Shown here piece after piece: positions 27,688-36,029 of a stretch of 64,000 bases of DNA. Origin of the DNA: Pseudotabrizicola sp. (GTDB lineage Bacteria > Pseudomonadota > Alphaproteobacteria > Rhodobacterales > Rhodobacteraceae). The DNA is taken from assembly GCF_030656345.1 (NCBI RefSeq), contig NZ_JAUSNR010000026.1:124001-188000 (forward strand). The letters are read 5' to 3'. Position numbers and translations under genes: made by a program. The notes beneath the pieces were generated by a model, which was given only the letters and a program-made list of their open reading frames with translations, made no database searches and was not told the DNA's origin. Each line of letters begins with the position of its first letter. Position 1 is the stretch's first letter.

Positions 27688-27896
27688 GGAAAAACCGCCT
27701 GTAAAGCCTGCACTGCCGATTGCCCGTTTGCCGGGTCTGTCTCAAAGACTAACCAAGAACGCGCCGCAAAGCCAGCACAAAGCGGGCGCGCCGCCATAGC
27801 CGGCGCAATCCCCGCGCGTCAGCACCGGGCCAGATCCGTCACCGGAACCGGCCCCTTGCTTGCGGCCTGTCAGGCCCCCGTCTGCACACCCGCAGG

Positions 27897-30800
27897 TCAG
27901 CCCAGAACGTCGTTGCAGCGCTTGCAGACGCCGGGGTGTTTGTGGCTGCCCACATCGGGCAGGATCTGCCAGCAGCGCTGGCATTTCTGGCCGGTTGCCG
28001 GGGCGAAGACCACGCCGACCCCCGGCACATCCGGCAGGGTGAACGCAGCCTGCGGCACGGCCCCCGTGTTCAGCGCAAGGGCCGAGGTGATGGCCACCTG
28101 CGCCAGATTGACCTTTTCCAGCGCCGCCTGCACAGCGGGGGCGTCCACGGTTACCTGCGGGGCCGCCTCAAGCGATGATCCGATCACCTTGGCGGTGCGC
28201 TGCACCTCCAGCGCCGCCGTCACCACCCGCCGCACCTGCCGCACCTGCGCCCATTTCGCGCCCAGCGCATCATCGCGCCAGCTGGCCGGAGTTTCCGGGA
28301 AATCGGTCAGATGGACCGACGAGTCCTCGCCGGGGAAGCGTTCCAGCCAGACCTCTTCCATCGTGAACACCAGAATCGGCGCAAGCCATGCGGTCAGCCG
28401 GTGATACAGCAGATCCAGCACCGTGCGCGCGGCACGGCGCGTCACCGCATCCGGCGCGTCGCAATACAGCGTGTCCTTGATCACGTCGAAGTAAAACGCC
28501 GACAGATCGGTGGTGGCAAAGGTGAACACCTTCTGGAACACGCCCTGAAAATCATAGCGCGCATACCCCTCGCGCACTTCAACATCCAGCTCGGCCAGCC
28601 GGTGCAGAACCCAACGGTCCAGTTCCGGCATCTGCTCCACCGGCAGGCGTTCAGCCTCGGAAAAGCTGTGCAACGCGCCCAGCATATAACGCATCGTATT
28701 GCGCAAGCGCCGGTAGCTGTCGGCGACCCCTTTCAGGATTTCCTTCCCGATCCGCAGGTCGACCGTGTAGTCAGACTGCGCCACCCACAGCCGCAGGATA
28801 TCGGCGCCGTATTCCTTGATCACCTCTTCCGGGGCAACCGTGTTGCCCAGCGACTTGGACATTTTCATGCCCTTCTCGTCCAGCGTGAACCCGTGGGTCA
28901 GCACGCCGCGGTACGGCGCGCGGCCCTTGGTGCCGCAGGCTTGCAGCATGGATGAGTGGAACCAGCCGCGATGCTGGTCGGTGCCTTCCAGATACAGATC
29001 GGCAATGCCATCGCTTGCCCCGTCTTCGCGGTCGCGCAGCACGAAAGCATGGGTCGATCCGCTATCGAACCACACATCCAGCACGTCGAAGACCTGTTCA
29101 TATTCCAACGGATCGACGATGCCAGTCAGCATCCGCTCCTTGAATCCTTGCACATACCAGACATCCGCGCCCTCGGCCTCAAAGGCGGCAGTGATGCGGG
29201 CGTTCACCTCTGCATTGCGCAGCAGGAAGTCCGGGTCCGTCGGCCTGGCCCCCTTTTTGACAAAGCAGGTCAGCGGCACGCCCCAGGCCCGCTGGCGCGA
29301 CAGCACCCAGTCGGGCCGCGCCTCGATCATCGAATGCAGCCGGTTGCGCCCGGTCTGCGGGGTCCATGTCACCAGCTGGTTGATCGAGTTCAGCGCCCGT
29401 TTGCGGATCGTCTCACCATAGGTGCTCATGCCATCGTCCAGCGGTTTGTCGATGGCGACAAACCACTGCGGCGTGTTGCGGAAGATCAGCGGTGCCTTTG
29501 ACCGCCACGAATGCGGGTAGCTGTGCTTCAGCTTGCCCTTGGCCAGCAGCGCGCCCTGCGCGTGCAGCGCCTTGATGTTGGACACATTGGCCGGGCCTTC
29601 CTTGCCCTCCGCCGTCAGGATCGCCTGCCCGCCGAACACCGGCAGATCGGTGCGATAGCTGCCATCGGCCTCGACGTTATAGGTCATTTTCAGATCAGGG
29701 TAATCGGGACCCTGGAACTTAACAAACAACTGATAGTCGTCATCACCATGGCTGGGCGCGGTGTGAACAAACCCGGTGCCCGCATCATCGGTGACATGGT
29801 CGCCGGGGAGCAGCGGCACGTCGAAATCCCACTCGCCGTTCCCGTCGGGGATGCCACGGTAGGGGTGGGCGAGGAATACGCCGCCCATCTCTGCCGCCGT
29901 CACATCGCGCAGACGGGTAAAGCCCTCGACCTTCGCCGATTTCATCACACCTTCGGCCAGAGCATCGGCAACGACGATCTTTTCACCGGCTTTGGCGGTC
30001 GCGCCTTCAACCACCGCGTCGACCGAATACATCCCATAGGCGATTGCCGGGTTATAGGCGACGGCGCGGTTTTGTGGAATCGTCCATGGCGTAGTGGTCC
30101 AGATGACAACAGATGCATCGGAGTCCACAAGTTCGCGACGCGAGACATATTCGTCTGAAATGTTAAGCAGGTCTTGCCGATTTTCGACAGGACCACCACG
30201 CAAGCCGTAGCTTCGGCGCGAGACCGAAGCCACCTTAAACCGCACCCAGATCGTATGGCTGGTATGGTCGTGATACTCCACCTCCGCTTCGGCCAGCGCG
30301 GTTTTCTCCACCGGCGACCACATCACTGGCTTTGACCCCTGATACAGCGACCCGTTCATCACGAACTTCATGAACTCATCCGCGATCACCGCCTCGGCGT
30401 GATAGTCCATGGTCAAGTAAGGCCGGTCCCATTTCCCGGTGATCCCCAGACGTTTGAATTCATCGCGCTGGATGTCGATCCAGCCCTCGGCAAAGCGGCG
30501 GCATTCCTGACGGAAATCGACGATATCCACATCGTCCTTGTCCAGCCCGCGGGATCGGTACTGCTCCTCGATCTTCCACTCGATCGGCAGGCCGTGGCAA
30601 TCCCAGCCCGGCACATAGCGGGCGTCGCGGCCCATCATCTGCTGGCTGCGCACCACCATGTCCTTCAGCACCTTGTTCAGCGCGTGGCCGATGTGCAGGT
30701 GCCCGTTGGCGTAAGGAGGGCCATCGTGCAGCACGAACGGCGCGCGACCCTTGCCACTCTCGCGCAGGCGGTCATAAACCCCCAGCCGTTGCCATTTTGC

Positions 30801-30926
30801 CAGCCATTCCGGTTCGCGCGCCGGCAGGCCCGCCCGCATGGCAAAGCTGGTTTCGGGCAGAAAAACGGTCTCGCGGTAATCGGGCACGGCAGTCTCAACG
30901 GCGGTGTCAGGCGTATCGGCGCACAT
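27897..30926 (-). CDS. ileS: Isoleucyl-tRNA synthetase
   Basis: Class I aminoacyl-tRNA synthetase, 1009 aa. HIGH motif GHLHIGHAL at about residues 76-83, editing domain with VIWTTTPWTIP, KMSKS in GMKMSKSLGN, and a C-terminal zinc finger CQRCWQILPDVGSHKHPGVC plus CKRC. A stretch of about 40 residues just before VIWTTTPWTIP (bases about 30116-30236) has unusual codon use and looks longer than the typical spacing there. Upstream it faces the divergent DUF2237 gene. Confidence 0.97.
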   Translation of the reverse strand: MCADTPDTAVETAVPDYRETVFLPETSFAMRAGLPAREPEWLAKWQRLGVYDRLRESGKGRAPFVLHDGPPYANGHLHIGHALNKVLKDMVVRSQQMMGRDARYVPGWDCHGLPIEWKIEEQYRSRGLDKDDVDIVDFRQECRRFAEGWIDIQRDEFKRLGITGKWDRPYLTMDYHAEAVIADEFMKFVMNGSLYQGSKPVMWSPVEKTALAEAEVEYHDHTSHTIWVRFKVASVSRRSYGLRGGPVENRQDLLNISDEYVSRRELVDSDASVVIWTTTPWTIPQNRAVAYNPAIAYGMYSVDAVVEGATAKAGEKIVVADALAEGVMKSAKVEGFTRLRDVTAAEMGGVFLAHPYRGIPDGNGEWDFDVPLLPGDHVTDDAGTGFVHTAPSHGDDDYQLFVKFQGPDYPDLKMTYNVEADGSYRTDLPVFGGQAILTAEGKEGPANVSNIKALHAQGALLAKGKLKHSYPHSWRSKAPLIFRNTPQWFVAIDKPLDDGMSTYGETIRKRALNSINQLVTWTPQTGRNRLHSMIEARPDWVLSRQRAWGVPLTCFVKKGARPTDPDFLLRNAEVNARITAAFEAEGADVWYVQGFKERMLTGIVDPLEYEQVFDVLDVWFDSGSTHAFVLRDREDGASDGIADLYLEGTDQHRGWFHSSMLQACGTKGRAPYRGVLTHGFTLDEKGMKMSKSLGNTVAPEEVIKEYGADILRLWVAQSDYTVDLRIGKEILKGVADSYRRLRNTMRYMLGALHSFSEAERLPVEQMPELDRWVLHRLAELDVEVREGYARYDFQGVFQKVFTFATTDLSAFYFDVIKDTLYCDAPDAVTRRAARTVLDLLYHRLTAWLAPILVFTMEEVWLERFPGEDSSVHLTDFPETPASWRDDALGAKWAQVRQVRRVVTAALEVQRTAKVIGSSLEAAPQVTVDAPAVQAALEKVNLAQVAITSALALNTGAVPQAAFTLPDVPGVGVVFAPATGQKCQRCWQILPDVGSHKHPGVCKRCNDVLG

Positions 30927-31197
30927 CGGCGGAATCCTTGGAAAGGGGGAGTGGAGACAGCGGCCAGCACACAGGCCGCGCAGCTGGCAAAGGGCGTCCC
31001 GGACGTTTCAACGAAGCCGTCAAAACGCCGGGCGGCTAATTCGCGCTATGATCCGGATCATCCACATAGGCCGCCTTATACGCGCCAGATCGGCGGCGGT
31101 CCAGATCACCGCGCACAGATAGCGCGGCATCACACCACCCACGCCCGGGCTGGACACCCGCACCGCACCGCCTATCATCGGCAAAAAGGAATGCGCC

Positions 31198-31584
31198 ATG
31201 AAAGAACCTTCTGTAAACGTGCTGGGCGGCCCGCTGGAGCCGTGTTCCACCGCACCGATGACCGGATTTTTCCGCAACGGCTGCTGCGACACCGGCCCGA
31301 TGGACCGTGGCCTGCACACGGTCTGCGCGGTGATGACGGCGGAATTCCTCGCCATGTCGAAATACCTTGGCAACGATCTGTCGACCCCGCGCCCCGAATT
31401 CGGCTTTGCCGGCCTCAAACCCGGTGACCGCTGGTGCCTCTGCGCCGGGCGCTTCCTGCAGGCGCATGAGGAAGGTGCCGCCCCGCAGATCAACCTTGCC
31501 GCCACCCACGCCATCACCCTGCAGGTTCTGCCGCTGGAGGTGTTGCAGACCTATGCCACCGATCCGGCAGGCAAACCGGACTGA
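31198..31584 (+). CDS. DUF2237 family protein
   Basis: 128 aa. NVLGGPLEPCSTAPMTGFFRNGCCDTG, HTVCAVMTAEFL and LKPGDRWCLCAGRFLQAHEEG are characteristic of DUF2237, a small Cys-containing family of unknown function. AAAGGA lies upstream of the ATG at 31198. It is followed after 56 bp by a truncated hemoglobin gene on the same strand. Confidence 0.88.
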   Translation: MKEPSVNVLGGPLEPCSTAPMTGFFRNGCCDTGPMDRGLHTVCAVMTAEFLAMSKYLGNDLSTPRPEFGFAGLKPGDRWCLCAGRFLQAHEEGAAPQINLAATHAITLQVLPLEVLQTYATDPAGKPD

Positions 31585-31640
31585 GCGCTGCGACACTGCA
31601 CAGCCTTGCCCCCGCGCCCGATCTGCGCGATGCCGGTGCG

Positions 31641-32036
31641 ATGATCCCGCCGCGCTTTGCCATCACCGCCGACCAGATAGATGCCACGCTGGCCGAGTTC
31701 TACGCCTGCGTGCGCACGCACCCCGGCCTTGGCCCGGTGTTTGCGCGCCATGTCACCGACTGGCCCGCGCATGAGGCAAAGATCGCCCGGTTCTGGCGCA
31801 ATGCCATCCTGTATGAACGCGCATATGACGGCAACCCGATGGCGGTGCACATGGCCGCAGGCGATGTGCGCGCGCCGATGTTTGCGGTCTGGCTCGGGCT
31901 GTTCGACTCTGTCCTGCACCGCACACTGCCGCCCGACACCGCCGCCGCATGGTCGGCGCTGGCCCACCGTATCGGGCGCGGCATGCAGATCGCCGTGCAG
32001 GACCGCGACAGTGCAGGCCCGCCCCATCTGACCTGA
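31641..32036 (+). CDS. Group III truncated hemoglobin
   Basis: 131 aa. FYACVRTHPGLGPVFARHV, AKIARFWRNAILYERAYDGNPMAVH and FAVWLGLFDSVLHRTLP match group III truncated globins. The His of NPMAVH is the candidate proximal heme ligand, and FY near residue 20 matches the B-helix Tyr. No good Shine-Dalgarno sequence precedes the ATG, so the start is less certain. Proposed roles of the family include NO or redox chemistry; none is demonstrated here. Confidence 0.87.
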   Translation: MIPPRFAITADQIDATLAEFYACVRTHPGLGPVFARHVTDWPAHEAKIARFWRNAILYERAYDGNPMAVHMAAGDVRAPMFAVWLGLFDSVLHRTLPPDTAAAWSALAHRIGRGMQIAVQDRDSAGPPHLT

Positions 32037-32050
32037 CCCCGGCAAACAAA

Positions 32051-32080
32051 CACCCCCGCCAGCCATCGCCTGCGGGGGTG
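32051..32080 (-). terminator. Terminator between hemoglobin and trpB genes
   Basis: A perfect 9-bp stem, CACCCCCGC with GCGGGGGTG. On the minus strand it is followed by TTTGTTTG, so it mainly serves trpB. It may also stop convergent read-through from the hemoglobin gene. Confidence 0.8.
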
Positions 32081-32102
32081 GGTTGCAACCGGAAAGGCCC
32101 GG

Positions 32103-33335
32103 TCAGATCTTCATGTCAAAGCCCAGATGCTTGGCCACGGTGAAGATGTCCTTATCCCCCCGGCCACACATGTTCATCACGATGATATGGTCCGCAGGCA
32201 GGCCGGGCGCGATCTTCATCACATGCGCCAAAGCGTGGCTTGGCTCCAACGCCGGAATAATCCCCTCCAGCGCGCAGGACAGCTGAAACGCCTCCAGCGC
32301 CTCGGCATCGGTGATGCTCACATACTGCGCCCGCCCCACATCATGCAGCCAGGCATGTTCCGGCCCGATGCCGGGATAGTCGAGGCCCGCGCTGATGCTG
32401 AACCCCTCAAGGATCTGCCCGTCCTCATCCTGAAGCAGATAGGTGCGGTTGCCATGCAGCACACCGGGCCGCCCGCCGGTCAGGCTGGCGCAATGCTCCA
32501 TCCGGGCGTCCACACCCTTGCCGCCCGCCTCAACCCCGATGATCCCGACCGACGGATCATCAAGGAACGGATAGAACAGCCCCATCGCGTTCGACCCGCC
32601 GCCAATCGCCGCGATCAGGGTATCGGGCAAACGCCCCTCGCCTTCCTGCGCGGCCAACTGCCAGCGGACCTCTTTCCCGATGATCGACTGGAAATCGCGC
32701 ACCATCGCCGGGTACGGGTGCGGCCCCGCCACCGTGCCGATGCAATAGAACGTGTCGCGCACATTGGTCACCCAGTCGCGCAGCGCATCGTTCATCGCAT
32801 CCTTCAGCGTGCCGCGACCGCTCGTCACCGGCACCACCTCTGCCCCCAGCAGACGCATGCGGAACACGTTGGGCGCCTGCCGCTCCACATCATGCGCGCC
32901 CATATAGACCACGCATTTCAGCCCGAACTTGGCGCAGACCGTCGCGGTCGCCACCCCGTGCTGGCCCGCCCCGGTTTCCGCGATGATCCGGGTCTTGCCC
33001 ATGCGCCGCGCCAGAATGATCTGCCCCAGCACATTGTTGATCTTATGCGCGCCGGTGTGGTTCAGCTCGTCGCGCTTCATATAGATCTTGGCACCGCCCA
33101 AGTGCTTGGTCAGCCGTTCCGCATAATACAGCGGCGAGGGGCGGCCCACGTAATGGGTCCACAGATCTTCCATCTCGGCCCAGAACGCCGGGTCGGTCTT
33201 GGCAAATTCGTAGCGCTCTTCCAGCTCCAGGATCAGCGGCATCAGCGTTTCCGACACGAAGCGCCCGCCAAAAATGCCAAAACGCCCGGCCTCATCCGGC
33301 CCGGTCATAAAGCTGTTGATTCCGTCCTCGGCCAT
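32103..33335 (-). CDS. trpB: Tryptophan synthase beta subunit
   Basis: PLP enzyme joining indole and serine, 410 aa. [38 protein letters not shown] contains the PLP lysine, [12 protein letters not shown] the active-site Glu, [10 protein letters not shown] the phosphate loop. GGGA lies 8 bp upstream of the start. In relatives trpF and trpB are neighbours; here a DUF4394 gene on the other strand separates them. trpA is not adjacent. Confidence 0.97.
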   Translation of the reverse strand: MAEDGINSFMTGPDEAGRFGIFGGRFVSETLMPLILELEERYEFAKTDPAFWAEMEDLWTHYVGRPSPLYYAERLTKHLGGAKIYMKRDELNHTGAHKINNVLGQIILARRMGKTRIIAETGAGQHGVATATVCAKFGLKCVVYMGAHDVERQAPNVFRMRLLGAEVVPVTSGRGTLKDAMNDALRDWVTNVRDTFYCIGTVAGPHPYPAMVRDFQSIIGKEVRWQLAAQEGEGRLPDTLIAAIGGGSNAMGLFYPFLDDPSVGIIGVEAGGKGVDARMEHCASLTGGRPGVLHGNRTYLLQDEDGQILEGFSISAGLDYPGIGPEHAWLHDVGRAQYVSITDAEALEAFQLSCALEGIIPALEPSHALAHVMKIAPGLPADHIIVMNMCGRGDKDIFTVAKHLGFDMKI

Positions 33336-33410
33336 GGCGCGCGTCCCTCTGTGTCCCGGTCAGACTACCTAGCGCGCCGACCGGGTCGGGTAAAGCCGCG
33401 CGATGCTCCG

Positions 33411-33432
33411 GTGATGACGCTTTCGTTATCAC
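33411..33432. promoter_or_regulatory. Inverted repeat between divergent trpB and DUF4394 genes
   Basis: GTGATGACG (33411-33419) pairs with CGTTATCAC (33424-33432) with one mismatch. It lies roughly mid-way in the 181-bp divergent intergenic region, so it may be an operator; no regulator is identified. Confidence 0.35.
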
Positions 33433-33516
33433 GCGGCCTGAAACTCTGGCGGAAACCGATACGTATCCACCCCACAACGGCCACCACGGCCACCCAAACC
33501 AAATCGGAGTGACACC

Positions 33517-34296
33517 ATGACACGCATCCTGACCGCCCTTCTGGCAACCGCTGCCCTGACCGCGCCCGCCTATGCGCAAACCGCGCTTGGCCTGACCGGC
33601 GACCGCACGCTGGTGATGATCGACACGGAAACCGCCGCCGTGACCGGCACGGTCGAGGTACAGGGCGTCACCCGCCTGCACGGCATCGACTACCGCCCCG
33701 GCACCATGACCGTGATCGGCGTGACCGATGAACAGGTCATCGTCACCATCGACCCGATGACGGGTGAAACCACCCCGCTGTCGACCATGAACACCATGAT
33801 GGAGATCGCGGATGGCGCGACCGTCATCGTCGATGTGAACCCGGCAGCCGACCGCCTGCGCTTCATGTCCGGCACCACCAACCACCGCATCAACATGGAC
33901 ACCGGCGAAGTCACCGTGGACGGCGGACTGACATGGGAAGCAGACGATGCGAACGCGGGCTCCGGCCTGATGATCGCCGCCACCGCCTATAGCAACAGCT
34001 ATGGCAAACCCGAAGGCACCGCGATGTACAACATCGACACTGGCCTGTCCGCCCTCTTGCAGCAAACCGCACCGAACGATGGCACCAACGCCAGCATCGG
34101 CATGGTCGGCGCCACACTCGACGGCCCGGTCGGTTTTGACATCGGCACCACCGAAGACGGCACCAACACCGCATGGCTGGCGGCAAATGGCGGGCTGCAC
34201 ACGGTTGACCTCGCCACCGGCGCAGTCATCCAGTCCTGGGCCATCACCGGCACCGATGAGGTGCTGCGCGACCTGACCATCCTGCCCGCTATGTAA
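33517..34296 (+). CDS. Secreted DUF4394 protein
   Basis: 259 aa. A Sec signal peptide, MTRILTALLATAALTAPAYA, is cleaved before QTALGL. The rest is rich in short beta-strand repeats (LVMIDTETAAVTGTVEV, GVTRLHGIDYRPGTMTVIG, VDVNPAADRLRFMSGTTNHRIN) as in DUF4394, probably a beta-propeller-like exported protein. Very Thr-, Asp- and Gly-rich. It sits alone between trpF and trpB; function unknown. Confidence 0.82.
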   Translation: MTRILTALLATAALTAPAYAQTALGLTGDRTLVMIDTETAAVTGTVEVQGVTRLHGIDYRPGTMTVIGVTDEQVIVTIDPMTGETTPLSTMNTMMEIADGATVIVDVNPAADRLRFMSGTTNHRINMDTGEVTVDGGLTWEADDANAGSGLMIAATAYSNSYGKPEGTAMYNIDTGLSALLQQTAPNDGTNASIGMVGATLDGPVGFDIGTTEDGTNTAWLAANGGLHTVDLATGAVIQSWAITGTDEVLRDLTILPAM

Positions 34297-34321
34297 GCCC
34301 GCCACGCAGGACAGACAGTCA

Positions 34322-34347
34322 AAGGGGGGCAACATGTTGCCCCCCTT
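34322..34347. terminator. Perfect 26-bp palindrome after the DUF4394 gene
   Basis: The arms (13 bp each, 34322-34334 and 34335-34347) are exactly complementary with a G6/C6 core, followed by TTATCATGT. It lies between convergent DUF4394 and trpF genes and probably terminates in both directions. Confidence 0.7.
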
Positions 34348-34367
34348 ATCATGTCTGACCCGCCGCA

Positions 34368-34400
34368 TTCATCTTGACAAAAATACTCCCGCCGGAGGCA
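34368..34400 (+). repeat. Dispersed repeat, copy C (AAATACTC family)
   Basis: TTCATCTTGACAAAAATACT followed by CCCGCCGGAGGCA, the least degenerate single copy. Its first 21 bp recur exactly, inverted, at 63946-63966. It lies between DUF4394 and trpF. Confidence 0.7.
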
Positions 34401-34433
34401 CCCGCAGGCGTCCCCAGCGCAGCCGCCCCAAAT

Positions 34434-35096
34434 TCAGCGCAGCCTCGGCACCGCAGGCGCGCGGGTCGCCGCAACAAAGGCCGCAACCCGCGCCGCATCC
34501 TTCACACCCGGCGCAGACTCGACCCCCGATGACACATCCACCTGCCGCGCATTGGTCAGCCGGATCGCCTCGGCCACGTTGTCCGGCGTCAGCCCCCCGG
34601 CCAGCATCCACGGCCGCAGCCAGCGCCGCTGCGCCACCAGCCTCCAGTCGAACGACAGCCCGTTGCCACCCGGCAGATCGGCATTCTTCGGCGGCTTGGC
34701 ATCAACCAGAATCTGATCCGCCGCCAGCGAATATTCCAGCACCTGTGCCAGATCCCCCTCATCGGCCACACCCACCGCCTTCATCACCGGCAGGCCATAG
34801 CGGGCGCGGATTTCGGCCACGCGTTCCGCGCTTTCATGGCCATGCAACTGCAACAAATCCAACGGCATCGCCTCGGTGATCGCGTCAAGGCTCGCGTCAT
34901 CGGCGTCCACCACCAGCGCCACCTTGGCCAGCCCGACCGGAGCACTCAGCGCCAGCACCCGCGCCTGCGCAATCGTCAGATGGCGCGGGCTTTTCGGGAA
35001 AAACACCAATCCCATATAGGCCGCCCCCGCCGCCGCGACAGCCGCCACATCTTCCACGGTCCGCAGACCGCAGATCTTGACCCTGATATCAACCAT
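34434..35096 (-). CDS. trpF: Phosphoribosylanthranilate isomerase
   Basis: TIM-barrel enzyme of tryptophan synthesis, 220 aa. [12 protein letters not shown] holds the catalytic Cys, LLQLHGHES and [14 protein letters not shown] the phosphate site, [15 protein letters not shown] the C-terminal signature. Only 6 bp separate it from the upstream LapA-like gene, so they are cotranscribed. Confidence 0.95.
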   Translation of the reverse strand: MVDIRVKICGLRTVEDVAAVAAAGAAYMGLVFFPKSPRHLTIAQARVLALSAPVGLAKVALVVDADDASLDAITEAMPLDLLQLHGHESAERVAEIRARYGLPVMKAVGVADEGDLAQVLEYSLAADQILVDAKPPKNADLPGGNGLSFDWRLVAQRRWLRPWMLAGGLTPDNVAEAIRLTNARQVDVSSGVESAPGVKDAARVAAFVAATRAPAVPRLR

Positions 35097-35102
35097 AGGA
35101 AA

Positions 35103-35462
35103 TCAGCCCGCCTTGCGCTGGTCCAGGATCGCCAGCACATCATCGCGCTGTTCCGGCTTGGTGTCGCGCATCACTGCCAGTTCACGCTCCAGCTTGGACA
35201 CTTCGCGGGATTTGCTGCTCATCTCGGCCCGGTATTTGTGCTCGCGGAACCATTCCCAGACAAAGCCGATCAGCACGCCCGCCAGAATGCTGGCAAAGAT
35301 CACCACATACAGCGGCAGATCAATCTGCCAGCCAAAGCCGGAAAACGCCGCCAGATCATCGGGCAAGACCCGCAGCGTCACCGGGGCGCGGTTGGCCAGC
35401 GCCACGGTCAGCAGGGTGATGGCAAGCACGGCCAGCCACAGATAGCGCAGATAACGGATCAT
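35103..35462 (-). CDS. LapA-domain (DUF1049) membrane protein
   Basis: 119 aa. Two membrane segments (YLWLAVLAITLLTVALANR and YVVIFASILAGVLIGFVWEW) flank a short periplasmic loop, then a cytoplasmic coiled-coil tail (SSKSREVSKLERELAVMRD). This is the layout of LapA/YciS lipopolysaccharide-assembly proteins. The start at 35462 has GGGAG upstream. It lies between ihfB and trpF, a common alphaproteobacterial order. A role in LPS regulation is inferred from the family. Confidence 0.82.
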   Translation of the reverse strand: MIRYLRYLWLAVLAITLLTVALANRAPVTLRVLPDDLAAFSGFGWQIDLPLYVVIFASILAGVLIGFVWEWFREHKYRAEMSSKSREVSKLERELAVMRDTKPEQRDDVLAILDQRKAG

Positions 35463-35557
35463 GGACAAACTCCCGGTGGCAGGTCTGGGACCAAGTATCG
35501 GCATTGCAGCCGCCCGGCGCAAGGGGTGCGCGTGTCACAGTCCGGGCAACAGCGGCC

Positions 35558-35842
35558 TCAGCCCTTGCCGTTCAGCCGGTCGCGCAGCAGCTTGCCGGTC
35601 TTGAAGAACGGCACCTTCTTGTCCTCGACCTCCACCGCTTCGCCGGTGCGGGGGTTGCGGCCGACACGGGCATCGCGCGCCTTGACCGAGAACGCGCCAA
35701 AGCCGCGCAGCTCTACCCGGTCCCCCTTGGCCAGCGCCTCGATGATTTCTTCAAACACCGTGTTGACGATGCGCTCGACATGGCGCTGCGTCAGATGCGG
35801 GTTTTCATCCGCAATTTTCTGGATCAGTTCCGAACGGATCAT
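35558..35842 (-). CDS. ihfB: Integration host factor beta subunit
   Basis: DNA-bending HU-family protein, 94 aa. [30 protein letters not shown] and the beta-arm [23 protein letters not shown] are diagnostic. It follows rpsA, the classic position of ihfB (himD). It pairs with IhfA encoded elsewhere. Confidence 0.95.
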   Translation of the reverse strand: MIRSELIQKIADENPHLTQRHVERIVNTVFEEIIEALAKGDRVELRGFGAFSVKARDARVGRNPRTGEAVEVEDKKVPFFKTGKLLRDRLNGKG

Positions 35843-35976
35843 CCGAAGTGTCCCCCCTGTGGCCGGCTCGCGCTGCGATCACGCAAATGCTGCTGCCACG
35901 TTAATTATTGTGATCCGACTATAGGCAAAAAAAACGGCGTCACACAAACGAAAAGGCAGGAATCCCCGTAAGATAC

Positions 35977-36004
35977 AAAAAGGCCCCGCCTTTCGGCGGG
36001 GCCT
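35977..36004 (-). terminator. Terminator of rpsA
   Basis: A perfect 10-bp stem, AGGCCCCGCC (35981-35990) with 35995-36004 and a TTTC loop. On the minus strand a run of five T follows. It lies 25 bp past the rpsA stop. Confidence 0.9.
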
Positions 36005-36029
36005 TTCATCAACAATTGAGGTCAAAGCC

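Noticed and set aside
23979-28404. Two long plus-strand frames opposite murC, murG, ftsW and the end of ileS
   Set aside because: Their amino-acid make-up is that of reversed GC-rich codons and the minus-strand genes are certain.
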